DNA of 14,208 nucleotides from Marinosulfonomonas sp. (GCA_015494385.1 WGBJ01000498.1:1-14208); one strand, 5' to 3'. Shown: positions 1-8,122, counted from the stretch's first letter. Translations and numbers: made by a program. Notes: generated by a model not told the origin, from the sequence alone.

Positions 1-731
1 AGGTGAACTGGCTTACACCAAAAGACATGGGCAAGATGGCTGGGAAATACATTAATACCACGCCGCGAAAAATTACCGAACTGGGTCTTGCCAAATCTTC
101 AGCCAAATTAGCAAACCCAATGTCAGTCATCATGTCTACCCGCGCACCAATTGGGCATCTTGCTATCAATCAAGTGCCGATGGCTTTCAACCAAGGTTGC
201 CGAGGGTTAGAGCCATCCTCTGATTTAGACGTGCATTTTCTATACTATTTCCTTGATGCGAATGTTGCCGCCTTAAATGAGCTTGGAACTGGAGCAACGT
301 TCCGCGAACTCTCTGCAAAAGCTTTGAAATCGTTTCAAATCCCCCTCCCGCCCCTCGCCGAGCAAAAGCGGATTGTGGCTGTGTTGGATCAAGCCTTTGC
401 GGGGATCGAGCAGGCCCTTGCGGCGGCCCGCAAAAACCTCGCCAACGCCCGCGAATTGTTCGAAACCACCCTGAACGCCACCTTCACCCAAAAGGGCGAA
501 GACTGGGTGGAAAAGGCTTTGGTCGAATTTTGTGAGAAAATAACAGTTGGCCATGTTGGCTCTATGGCCGCAAAATACAAAGAAACTGGAATCCCGTTTT
601 TACGATCCCAAAATGTTCGACCGTTCAGAATTACGTTGGAAGGTGTGAAATTCATCGATGAAGAGTTTAATCTGTTTTTGAAAAAATCACTATTGAAGCC
701 CGGCTATGTAGCAATTGTTAGAACTGGGTAA
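1..731 (+). CDS. hsdS: Type I restriction-modification specificity subunit HsdS, 5'-partial and C-terminally truncated
   Basis: HsdS gives type I restriction-modification complexes their DNA sequence specificity through two target-recognition domains (TRDs) joined by conserved helices. The frame is open at the window's left edge, and residues are counted from the codon at position 3, which need not be a start. Visible in order are the end of TRD1 (NWLTPKDM, STRAPIGH, FNQGC), the conserved central region PLPPLAEQKRIVAVLDQAF with its long helix (about residues 114-162), and the first part of TRD2 (about 168-242). The protein ends at YVAIVRTG. Intact family members continue from this motif through the rest of TRD2 and a second conserved helix, so the C-terminal part is missing. 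None of the three downstream frames resumes HsdS-like sequence, which argues for a deletion or rearrangement junction near 728 rather than a simple frameshift. The central region is visibly GC-richer than the two TRDs, as expected from TRD exchange. It is probably non-functional, although half-size HsdS proteins that dimerise do exist. No hsdM or hsdR is in the window. Confidence 0.85.
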   Translation, partial: VNWLTPKDMGKMAGKYINTTPRKITELGLAKSSAKLANPMSVIMSTRAPIGHLAINQVPMAFNQGCRGLEPSSDLDVHFLYYFLDANVAALNELGTGATFRELSAKALKSFQIPLPPLAEQKRIVAVLDQAFAGIEQALAAARKNLANARELFETTLNATFTQKGEDWVEKALVEFCEKITVGHVGSMAAKYKETGIPFLRSQNVRPFRITLEGVKFIDEEFNLFLKKSLLKPGYVAIVRTG

Positions 732-913
732 CACTCGCGAAGGCGTTGATATTTGACCGTATCATTTGCCGATAGTCTTGGCGGTTTCATAATGATTAGG
801 CCAAAGAGTTCATTAACCTGAAGGGTTTAATTCACTCGTTCCGGCAGCCCGGTTTCCCAGGCCGTCTTTCACAGTCGAGGGATGAACAGGCATTTGAATC
901 TCAATATACGGGG

Positions 914-952
914 CTGGGTGGCCATGAGCATTGCCAATGGCCACCCCGTTTT
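914..952. terminator. Hairpin between convergent genes, probable terminator
   Basis: A perfect 10-bp inverted repeat (GGGTGGCCAT at 916-925 and ATGGCCACCC at 937-946) encloses an 11-base loop. It is followed on the + strand by CG and TTTT at 949-952. The TAG stop of the - strand 1496-residue gene lies directly next to it at 953-955. In the + direction it has the form of a rho-independent terminator for transcription coming from hsdS. In the - direction the stem lies just after the stop codon but no T-run follows it, so termination or mRNA 3'-end protection on that strand is less certain. Confidence 0.6.
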
Positions 953-3900
953 CTACGGACCGTCTTTAGGTTTGCTCCCCGAGCCACCGATGGTGATCGA
1001 CACGTTCGTGCAGCCAAGCAATGGGTGACGGGGGCGACCATTCGGGCAGGCCTGACGGGGTTTTACACAGCCCTTGCCGCTTACATATTCCGTGCCTTTG
1101 GGGCAGGCGGCGGGTTTCGGGGCCGGTGTATCGGGTTTGCCGGATGATGTTGCGACGCATCCTTTGCCTGCCACAAAACGGGTGCCGCGCACGCAAGCGC
1201 AGGCGTTGTTCCCTTTTCTGACCATGCGCGCATACCGGCAGACGCATTCCCCGTCGCGGGCAACAGTTGTGTCGCGGTTGCATTGCAACAACGGTTTCGG
1301 CATCGGGGGCAGGTCCACGGTAACACATTCTTTTGCCTGGTCTGTTGCTGTGGACAGCCCCAGTGCGGCAAAAAGTGTTGTGTCGATTTTACCGGTGGGC
1401 TCCAGCCCGAGCTGCTGTTGCAGCAACCGCAGGCCGGCGCGGGTTTTGCGCCCGGGTTTGCCATCGACGGGGCCACCGTCAATCCCGCGCATCTGCATGA
1501 TCCGTTGCAGGATCATTGCCTGATCGCGCAGGTTATCCGTCACACCCAGCGAGGCACAGTTTTCAAACTGCCCACCCTGCGGCAGACCTGGCAGTGTCAG
1601 GGTCACATCCAGCCCGCCGGTTTCACCAACCCCCAGGATTGCCCGATCTGTCTGGCAGGTGCTGCCATCAGCAGAGGCCGGATTGCAGGACCAGCCGTCA
1701 CCGGTTCCGGTTAGGCGCAACGGGGCCGGTTTGCCGAATATCTCGCTTAGGACCAGGGGACCTGAAAATGCGCCGTTGCCCCGGTTCGCCACTTCGAGAC
1801 GGAAATCGCAAGTATAGCTTTGCGATGCCCGGTTGACCGAACAGGGGCCGTTGGCGGTTTTGCTCAGCACCAGCCGAGGCACACCATCACCGGTTGGTAA
1901 TTGTATGCGCTGGCCTTGCTCATAGGTTTCGACATCACAGTTGTTGGTCAGATATGCAGCGGTATTCCCCCCGTTTGTGACCCAGTTCACATCCCCGCAA
2001 TTGCGCCAGGTGGTGGTTTCACCGGTATCGGGGCCAGAGATCACCACGTTGAACACCGCCGTATCGCCGGTGCCGAAATTGGCACTGTCGATGATGCAGG
2101 AGTTGTTGTTACAGCTCCAGCCGCCGTTGGGTGGTATGATACTGGCAAGGGTTCCGGTGCTGCCCGCAACCTGATGGATCATATCAATGATGCGCAGCTC
2201 GTGGGTAAAGTCATTGAGCGCCTGAACGGTGATCGTGCAGGACATCTCCAGCCCGCCGGCATTGGCAATGATCGGTTCACATTGCTTTTCTACCGTGATT
2301 TCGGGTTGCACCGGTTCCACGGCCTGTTCGCCGTGGATTGTGACACAAGCGGAATTGTTCTGTGTATTGGTTTCCGCAAGGGGATCAGGGTTGCTGCCCG
2401 AGTAGACCGCAACATTGGCACAATTTGTGCTGTCCACGGCAGGGTCGTTTACCGCAGGCCACAGGATCGCCGGCGGGTTGGCCGGTCCATCGGCGGGCAC
2501 GGTATAGCTGCAGGTCATATCGCTGCCGCTCATGGTGCAGAACCACGGGGCGGGTGCATAGGGCGCTCCGAAGAAGGTGATGCCCGATTGACCGCTGGCC
2601 GGGTCGGTAACGGTGATCACATCACCGGCCTGCAAAGATCCAACCACCTGGCTGACGTCGATGATATAGCCATGCGGCGGGATCTGGGCATTGTCCCCGG
2701 GTTCGAGCGCGCCAAGGAAATCGGCACCCGCAGCCCAGGTTTTGGCGATGGCCATATCGATTTCACCGCCGGTGTCCGTCTGGCCGGTATCATCAGGCAC
2801 ATCGAACCACACACAGGATTCACCCATCATGCCGCCCTGCAACATTTCCGTCATCTGGGGCGGGAAATTCGGTGGAGTGGCATACTGGTTGAACGAATAA
2901 TCCCCCGCTGCGATGGCGTTGCCCGCAGGCAGGCTGCGGATGTAGGCACAGTTTTCACCGCTTTCGGCCACCACCTGATTTTGCGGTGATTGCGGGGTGA
3001 TGCTTATGGTGTAGCTGATCGAGCCATTGGCCGGCAGGTTTACCGGCACCACACAAAACAGGGGATTGGCCGGCAGGTTTGCCCCGCAACCCGCTGTGGG
3101 CGGGGATATTGCGGTGATGTCGAAGGCAGGCACATTGGTGCTGTCCATCAACAGCACATTGCCGCTGAAGGGTTGATCACCGGCGCTGATGGTGATGGTG
3201 AAATCACAGGTTTCCCCGATGGCACATTGCGACGGGCCGGTTTTTTCCAGTGACAACCGCGGTGGCTGGAACTGGACTGTGGCGCAATCCTGCGAGGAGC
3301 TGCCGTCATCTGTCGCAAGCTCGACACAGTTTTCCAGACTGTAATCGCCATTCGCAAGCGCATAGGGCGGCGGCACATAGCTGACGGTGTAGGTCTGGCT
3401 TTGGCCGGCACCCAGCGACAGGGCGGCATTGCAGGAGCCGCTGTTCAGTTCTGCCGCTGTGCACAGCGGCGGGTCCATGGAAACGATACCGCCATCCGTG
3501 GGCGTGAAGGACCCGTTACCGGACGTGAAATCCAGCACATCGGAGAGCATTACGCCACCGTCGAAATTCTGGTCTGTGCTGGTGTTGGTGATGGTATAGG
3601 TGAATTCGCAAGGCTCGCCCAGATAGCATATTTCCGGTCCGGTTTTGCCGATTTCGAGTTGCGGAATATCGTTTGACCAGCAGTCCTCGGCACTGACGTC
3701 GCCGATGCTGACGCTGGCGCAGTTTTCAAAGCCGTCCGGCAGCGGGAAATCACCCGGAATATCGCTTGTTACAACCGGAATGGTCAGGGTCGAGGTCCAG
3801 TCGCTCCAGTCTGTGCCGGGGGCATCGCTTTCGGAGATGGTGCAACCGAGGTTTTCGGCGTCCGTGCCCGTGCATTGCCAGTTGTCGCCCGAGGACAGCG

Positions 3901-5443
3901 GCATTCCAAGGGTCGCCCCGCCGGATGTCAGCATCTCCCCGATGGTAATCGGGTTTGTATCCGTCGGTGCTGGCCCCTCGTAATGGACAATAATCTCGCA
4001 CCAGGGCGATTGATAGACAGGGTGGTCCGACACCTGATGGCATATCTTGTCGATTTCCAGCAGGGGGGCCTTTTCACAGGTGAAATCCTGCGGGATTTCA
4101 AGCTCGATTTCACCCAGACAGCATTTGTCCAGCCCCGGCGCACTGCCGCCGCCGGTTTCCACGGCGTCAATCAGCAGGGACAGGGTTTGGCCGGGAACAA
4201 CACCGGACAGGGCCACCAGCATCGGGTTGGAGGGATCGGGGCTGCTCAGGCCGACCCCCGATGTCTGGGATGTAACCTTTACATCATCTGCACCGAAACT
4301 GCCCGAAAGGGTGTTGGAGAGCACAACCTCGATCTGGCCGGTTTTCGTGTTGCAGGACAGTTCGGGTTCAAAGGCAAGGCATTGCACCGGTTCGGGCTGT
4401 TCGGGCAGGTCGATGCGCACACAGCTTTCCTCGATGGTGTGTGGCTCGGTGCCGGCAATTTCAAAGGTGCCATCGGCACAGTTATACAGGCCCTCGGGCG
4501 GGGTATCGGCGGGGAATGTCATGGTGACATCTATCGTCGAAGCCCCGGATGCCGGTATGTCCGACACCGGCAAGGTGCAGGCAACATCCAGTGAGCCGCC
4601 CGAAACGCTGTCGGTGCAGGCCCAGTTTTCAGTCGAGTTGATCGCGCTGACTGCTGCTGTGTTCAGGGTGAAACTGTCATTGATGGAAATTGTGCTGGGG
4701 AATGGCTCGCTTGCCTGCACGTTCAGATGGCAGGCCAGCACAAAGTCGCCGTTTTCCGCATATTCGATCGGATCGCAGATCTTCTGCACCCCGACATCGG
4801 TCAGCGGTTCGGGGTCGGGGATCGGATCATGGGGGAAATCTTCGTGTTCGGTGCAACTTGGCCCGAAGTTCACAAAGGCGTTGTCCATGTTCATGTTGTC
4901 GTCCATCTGCACATGGAAACGGTAGGTTGTATTGGCAGTCAGGGTCGTGGTGAAACTGGCCAGTGTCCAAGGATCGGTGCCCGATGTGCCACCAGGCAGG
5001 TTTACAGTTGCCGGTGCTGAAATGTCGGTGCTGCCTGTCGCATCCTTGATTGTGACAACGGCAGTCCCGTCTCTGTTGTCGCGGGTGGAAAAATAGGCGC
5101 CGAACTGCACTTCACCACTGCAAAGGGGGGTGAATTCCTGATAGAAATCATTGGAACCACCAGCAATGTCGAGGTAATGGCCCGCCCCGCCGGTGGCGTC
5201 AAAACCCGGGCCGAGATTGGCATTTTCATATGAGGTCTGTCCGCCAGGTCCGTCTACGCTGACGACATTGGACGAGTTGCCGCCGCCCAACACCCACGGG
5301 GAAATATCCCAGCCGATATGGTTGCCATAGCCGCCGGGCGGGTTCTGTTCAAAGCCGCCATTGGTCAGCACAGGGTTGGATAGTGCAACCGTGCCGAAAA
5401 ACACGCCGGAAAGGATGGTGCTGATAAAACAGGTTCTGTTCAT
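953..5443 (-). CDS. Giant secreted multi-repeat protein with DUF11-like repeats, an inserted peptidoglycan-binding domain and a Cys-rich tail
   Basis: This 1496-residue exported protein is predicted to sit in the periplasm or at the cell surface; its function is unknown. Residues 1-22 form a Sec signal peptide (FISTILSGVFFGTVALS). Residues 23-197 resemble a jelly-roll, carbohydrate-binding-like domain (NPVLTNGGFE start). About seven degenerate DUF11-like beta-sandwich repeats follow (roughly 215-347, 460-595, 596-726, 728-882, 895-1037, 1047-1175, 1189-1378). They usually open with L-x-(I/L)-x-K-x-x-x-x-x-C and close with NC(A/V)...C. A separate Cys module (355-456) lies between repeats 1 and 2. 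A PG_binding_1-like domain (about 1309-1362; LQRIMQ, PVDGKPGRKTR, LQQQLGL, TGKID) interrupts repeat 7. The tail (1388-1478) carries Cys motifs such as CPKGTEYVSGKGC. The start is supported by AAGGAG seven bases upstream. It begins one base after the stop of the propeller gene, so coupled translation is likely. The domain calls are by eye; a stalk or adhesin-like envelope role is inferred. Confidence 0.88.
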   Translation of the reverse strand: MNRTCFISTILSGVFFGTVALSNPVLTNGGFEQNPPGGYGNHIGWDISPWVLGGGNSSNVVSVDGPGGQTSYENANLGPGFDATGGAGHYLDIAGGSNDFYQEFTPLCSGEVQFGAYFSTRDNRDGTAVVTIKDATGSTDISAPATVNLPGGTSGTDPWTLASFTTTLTANTTYRFHVQMDDNMNMDNAFVNFGPSCTEHEDFPHDPIPDPEPLTDVGVQKICDPIEYAENGDFVLACHLNVQASEPFPSTISINDSFTLNTAAVSAINSTENWACTDSVSGGSLDVACTLPVSDIPASGASTIDVTMTFPADTPPEGLYNCADGTFEIAGTEPHTIEESCVRIDLPEQPEPVQCLAFEPELSCNTKTGQIEVVLSNTLSGSFGADDVKVTSQTSGVGLSSPDPSNPMLVALSGVVPGQTLSLLIDAVETGGGSAPGLDKCCLGEIELEIPQDFTCEKAPLLEIDKICHQVSDHPVYQSPWCEIIVHYEGPAPTDTNPITIGEMLTSGGATLGMPLSSGDNWQCTGTDAENLGCTISESDAPGTDWSDWTSTLTIPVVTSDIPGDFPLPDGFENCASVSIGDVSAEDCWSNDIPQLEIGKTGPEICYLGEPCEFTYTITNTSTDQNFDGGVMLSDVLDFTSGNGSFTPTDGGIVSMDPPLCTAAELNSGSCNAALSLGAGQSQTYTVSYVPPPYALANGDYSLENCVELATDDGSSSQDCATVQFQPPRLSLEKTGPSQCAIGETCDFTITISAGDQPFSGNVLLMDSTNVPAFDITAISPPTAGCGANLPANPLFCVVPVNLPANGSISYTISITPQSPQNQVVAESGENCAYIRSLPAGNAIAAGDYSFNQYATPPNFPPQMTEMLQGGMMGESCVWFDVPDDTGQTDTGGEIDMAIAKTWAAGADFLGALEPGDNAQIPPHGYIIDVSQVVGSLQAGDVITVTDPASGQSGITFFGAPYAPAPWFCTMSGSDMTCSYTVPADGPANPPAILWPAVNDPAVDSTNCANVAVYSGSNPDPLAETNTQNNSACVTIHGEQAVEPVQPEITVEKQCEPIIANAGGLEMSCTITVQALNDFTHELRIIDMIHQVAGSTGTLASIIPPNGGWSCNNNSCIIDSANFGTGDTAVFNVVISGPDTGETTTWRNCGDVNWVTNGGNTAAYLTNNCDVETYEQGQRIQLPTGDGVPRLVLSKTANGPCSVNRASQSYTCDFRLEVANRGNGAFSGPLVLSEIFGKPAPLRLTGTGDGWSCNPASADGSTCQTDRAILGVGETGGLDVTLTLPGLPQGGQFENCASLGVTDNLRDQAMILQRIMQMRGIDGGPVDGKPGRKTRAGLRLLQQQLGLEPTGKIDTTLFAALGLSTATDQAKECVTVDLPPMPKPLLQCNRDTTVARDGECVCRYARMVRKGNNACACVRGTRFVAGKGCVATSSGKPDTPAPKPAACPKGTEYVSGKGCVKPRQACPNGRPRHPLLGCTNVSITIGGSGSKPKDGP
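1358..1519 (-). other. Peptidoglycan-binding (PG_binding_1-like) domain inside the 1496-residue protein
   Basis: Residues about 1309-1362 match the PG_binding_1 pattern by eye. A first helix carries LQR, then comes the G-P-V-D-G-K-P-G-R-K-T hallmark, a second helix with LLQQQLGL, and the closing TGKIDTTLFAAL. The domain sits between the NCA strand (residues 1295-1297) and the closing ECVTVDLP strand (1372-1379) of the last DUF11-like repeat. In the other repeats this connecting loop is much shorter. It would tether this end of the protein to the cell wall. Many proteins use such domains for localisation, so this one need not imply wall cleavage. Confidence 0.75.
4076..4381 (-). other. Cys module shared with the propeller protein, copy in the 1496-residue protein
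   Basis: Residues 355-456 show the pattern C-x8-C-(N/D)-T-x-TGQ, then D-x-x-K, L-x-G-x-x-PGQT, G-x3-(D/K)-CC and a closing P-x4-C. The same pattern occurs in the same order, with nearly the same length, at the C-terminus of the 716-residue protein (residues 609-711). Five Cys positions correspond: two near the start, the CC pair and the final one. Family membership is not recognised. Confidence 0.6.
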
Positions 5444-5444
5444 T

Positions 5445-7595
5445 TTACTGCTCCTTCACTTCGCAGGCGGCTTCGGGCACGCGGAAATTGACGGTTGTGT
5501 TGCAGCAGTCATAGGGCTGCCCCGTTGACTGTTGCGCACTGTCAAAGGCGCACAGATCAATCTGGCCGGTCTGGCCAGGACTTAAACCGGTGAGCGGTAA
5601 AGTGGTTGTTGCCGGAAATGCCGTCTGGGCGGGCAGGGCGGCAATGCTGTTTGACGGGTCAATCAGTTTTAACCGGTCCAGCGCAGTCGTCGTCGGGTTC
5701 TGCGCGTTGATATCCACAACATATTGCCCCGTGGTGGTGTCGCACCGGACATCGGCGCTGACATCGGCGCAGATGGCAGGGTCATCGCCTCCGAAACACA
5801 GTGAAGGGTTGATCAGGCAAAGTACCAGAATACAACTGCCCCCCGGACACAGGTCCGGTGATGGCGGCAGGGTTTCGGGGGGAGCTGTCGTATTGTTTGC
5901 CAGCAGCGGGGGCAACATTCGCCCGCCACCGCCGCGGCATCCCAATACCTCGACATCGCCCATCCAGCCGGATCGCTGATCCTGCGGATAGGATTTGTCC
6001 TGATCCAGAAAATAGGAAACCCAGGGCGGGCTGTTGTATTCCTGACGCAAATCGACCGGCTGGGCCTGAAGGCCGTCCACCGGCAGCGCGCCGCCGGGTT
6101 TCAGTGCTTTTTCCAGATCGGACCGGTTGCGCAGTTCTTCGCCGGTTGTCCACAGGGTGTCACGGCAGGAACGCATGTCCGTGCGCCCGCGCCCGTCATA
6201 GCCCGGCCCCAATGCCAGACCGCCGGTGCCCGCGCGCCCTTGCATGGCGAAACCGGTGTCATAGCTGTTCTCCATCCAGATCCAGTCCGACGGGGTAAGT
6301 TTGGCGGCCGGATCTTTCGGGTCTTCCAGAACGAAACGGATGATGGCGGCTTCGCCAGCCTTGGCCAGTTGCTTGTAATCAAAGGCCCCCTTGCGCGGTC
6401 CGCGTTGGGCCAGCAGCATTTCCCCCCGCGCACTAAAGGCGATGTCCGAAACCTCGGAACGGGGCAGGTCTTCGGGCAGGGTCAGTTCCCAGCGCGCGGT
6501 GTCGTCCAGCAGACGGCCCGTTTTGCGGTCAATGGCAAGCGACCAGATTTCGGGCCGGTCCGCCTGACCCTGTGCAACGCTGTAATACAGCCGCCCGGCA
6601 TGCACAGCCATCCCCCAGACGCGCCGCGCATCAGTGGCAAAGCCCCATGTGTCGGGGTTTGTGCTGTCAAAGGCCGGGCCGGTGATGTCGGTTCCGGTGG
6701 TATCGGGCATGGCAACAGGGGGCAGCGTTTCGGCGGGCCGCCCGTCAACACCGTGATCCCATTGCTGCAAATCCTCGCCCTTCAGGTTCAGCCGGTGGAT
6801 CAGGCCGCTTTCCAGATCGGAAACGAACAGTTGTTCATGCGTCCGGTCATAGGCGATATTGCCAAGGCCCGGGGCGCTGTTGTCTTTGCCGTCGTGACGG
6901 ATGTTGGCAAACAGGCTGACCTGTCCGCTCATCCCGTCAACCCGCCAGACAGAACCTGGGCCTGCATCGGGGTGGGGGCCGAATTGCCCCGCCATCCAGC
7001 GCGCATCCGGCTGGCCGCGCAACAGACGGTCCGGCAGAAGATCACCGTTGGCGTCCGGCCCGACGATTTGCAGTCCGAAGGCGGAAGTGGCCGCAAGATA
7101 AAGGTCTGGTTGCGGTTTGTCGCTGAGGGCGATGCCGAACACCTGCCCGACATCGCGTGCCTTCAGCGTGTCATAGGGCAGGGTGGTGATTTCATGCCCG
7201 TTGGGGGCAAACCCCATATCGGAAATGGCGGTCAATGTGACCGACACCCCGTCAGGGTCAATGAAACGGTAGGCCACATCGGGCAGGCGCCGCGCGCCGA
7301 TTTCCAGCACGGGTTTTTCGACCGCCGTGCCCGAGAACCCGCTTGCAACAGCCGTAACACCGCGAAATAGCGGTGCAACAGGGCGGTTGTCAGGGACAAG
7401 CCGTGTCGTGCTTTGCGTCATTGGCGCAGGGGTCTGGGCCAAGGCTGTTTGCGGCAATGCAAAAACCGTGGCCGCGCCGATTACCAGACGCAAAATCAAA
7501 TCTGCCAGTTTGTTTTTTCCAGTGATGTTTGACGTATTCGTAACGGTTTTAAACGCAATTGAGCCGCGGGAATCCCGCGCGTTCAAAGTATTCAT
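5445..7595 (-). CDS. Secreted beta-propeller-like protein with C-terminal Cys module, function unknown
   Basis: This is a 716-residue exported protein. Residues 1-29 are polar; 30-53 form a signal peptide core ending ALPQTALA before QTPAP, so cleavage is expected near residue 53. Residues about 75-560 contain repeated short strand motifs typical of six- or seven-bladed propellers (FGIALSD, GNIAYD, LFVSDLESGLIHRL, VWGMAVHAGRLYYSV, VSDIAFSARGEMLLAQ). This is a fold guess from pattern, not a family match. A Gly/Pro-rich linker (554-585) leads to a Cys cluster (583-609). Residues 609-711 are the Cys module also present in the downstream 1496-residue protein. The start has GGAGAG at 7603-7608, seven bases upstream of the ATG. 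A later start would cut into or shorten the signal peptide. It is the first gene of a two-gene operon. A ligand-binding or scaffold role at the envelope is inferred; no catalytic motif was recognised. Confidence 0.85.
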   Translation of the reverse strand: MNTLNARDSRGSIAFKTVTNTSNITGKNKLADLILRLVIGAATVFALPQTALAQTPAPMTQSTTRLVPDNRPVAPLFRGVTAVASGFSGTAVEKPVLEIGARRLPDVAYRFIDPDGVSVTLTAISDMGFAPNGHEITTLPYDTLKARDVGQVFGIALSDKPQPDLYLAATSAFGLQIVGPDANGDLLPDRLLRGQPDARWMAGQFGPHPDAGPGSVWRVDGMSGQVSLFANIRHDGKDNSAPGLGNIAYDRTHEQLFVSDLESGLIHRLNLKGEDLQQWDHGVDGRPAETLPPVAMPDTTGTDITGPAFDSTNPDTWGFATDARRVWGMAVHAGRLYYSVAQGQADRPEIWSLAIDRKTGRLLDDTARWELTLPEDLPRSEVSDIAFSARGEMLLAQRGPRKGAFDYKQLAKAGEAAIIRFVLEDPKDPAAKLTPSDWIWMENSYDTGFAMQGRAGTGGLALGPGYDGRGRTDMRSCRDTLWTTGEELRNRSDLEKALKPGGALPVDGLQAQPVDLRQEYNSPPWVSYFLDQDKSYPQDQRSGWMGDVEVLGCRGGGGRMLPPLLANNTTAPPETLPPSPDLCPGGSCILVLCLINPSLCFGGDDPAICADVSADVRCDTTTGQYVVDINAQNPTTTALDRLKLIDPSNSIAALPAQTAFPATTTLPLTGLSPGQTGQIDLCAFDSAQQSTGQPYDCCNTTVNFRVPEAACEVKEQ
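5451..5456 (-). promoter_or_regulatory. Ribosome-binding site of the 1496-residue gene, inside the end of the propeller gene
   Basis: AAGGAG lies within the last codons of the 716-residue gene, seven bases before the next ATG. Stop and start are separated by one base. Ribosomes ending the first gene can therefore reinitiate directly, giving linked synthesis of the two secreted proteins. Confidence 0.7.
5463..5771 (-). other. Cys module shared with the giant protein, copy in the propeller protein
   Basis: Residues 609-711 carry C-x8-CDTTTGQ, D-x-x-K, L-x-G-x-x-PGQT, G-x3-DCC and P-x3-C in the same order and with nearly the same length as residues 355-456 of the 1496-residue protein. It is C-terminal here and internal there, consistent with a mobile module that could mediate pairing or anchoring. 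Confidence 0.6.
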
Positions 7596-7658
7596 TCAAT
7601 CTCTCTCCAGTTGTAATTCTAACCGTTACTCAATCACTGCGCACATTTCCAAGAATCA

Positions 7659-7688
7659 ACTATTCTGAAAATATTACTAATTGGTCAA
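7659..7688 (-). promoter_or_regulatory. Candidate sigma70-type promoter of the secreted-protein operon
   Basis: Read on the - strand, TTGACC (7688-7683) is a good -35 box. It is followed after 18 bases by AATAGT (7664-7659), a four-of-six match to the -10 box, about 64 bases upstream of the start codon. The spacing is acceptable but the -10 box is weak and the region is AT-rich, so a chance match is possible. Confidence 0.35.
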
Positions 7689-8086
7689 GTTTTTTCTGAA
7701 TGTTTTTCGATATAAAAAGGCTTTGTGCGATGTTTGTCGGTCAAACCGCGCGAAACGCTTTCTATTCTGGACCGGGTGGTAAGGTGTTCGGGTGTTTGCA
7801 ATATTTTCAACCGCAGATCACCAAGCGGAAATGGTTTAGGGAAGGCTTGGCTTTCGTCAATGATGCAGATCAGGTTTTTGCCGATTTTGCCGCAATCCAG
7901 CTATGCATAATTGTGCGTTCTAGCTATTCGCTTATTCGCATATGATGATCTTGTAAAATAGTCATCAAATCGGATGGCTTGGTAAGAGTGGCGGTGGTCA
8001 CCATTGAAAAATCTGACCCGCCGCCTGCTTTGATCAGGCACGGTTGTTTTGGCCCCGCTTTGTGGGCAATCGACAAAGAGGGGACG

Positions 8087-8122
8087 TTGCAAACTTCCGG
8101 TTTGGATAAACGGAAGTTGCAA
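8087..8122 (+). promoter_or_regulatory. 5' leader hairpin that sequesters the ribosome-binding site of mnhE
   Basis: TTGCAA (8087-8092) and CTTCCG (8094-8099) pair with CGGAAG (8111-8116) and TTGCAA (8117-8122), leaving a single bulged A. After a bulged G, TTT pairs with AAA around a GGAT tetraloop (8104-8107). The stem therefore has 15 base pairs and ends two bases before the ATG at 8125. The likely Shine-Dalgarno sequence GGAAG (8112-8116) lies entirely in the 3' arm. Translation of the first operon gene should be blocked while the stem is formed, unless something opens it. That the hairpin regulates is inferred. Confidence 0.55.

Noticed and set aside
732..952. tRNA, attachment site or insertion-sequence end near the truncated hsdS
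   Set aside because: No cloverleaf, no matching direct repeats and no transposase remnant could be recognised; only the terminator-like hairpin stands out.
1901..2989. 362-codon open + frame
   Set aside because: It lies wholly antisense to the 1496-residue gene, which has a signal peptide, repeats and a ribosome-binding site. The translation is Gly/His/Arg-rich without domains, typical of a GC-rich shadow frame.
3875..4925. Two long overlapping open + frames (239 and 292 codons)
   Set aside because: Antisense to the giant secreted protein gene; compositionally odd and overlapping each other, so shadows.
6240..7370. 376-codon open + frame
   Set aside because: Antisense to the propeller gene; no domain, no ribosome-binding site and no operon context.
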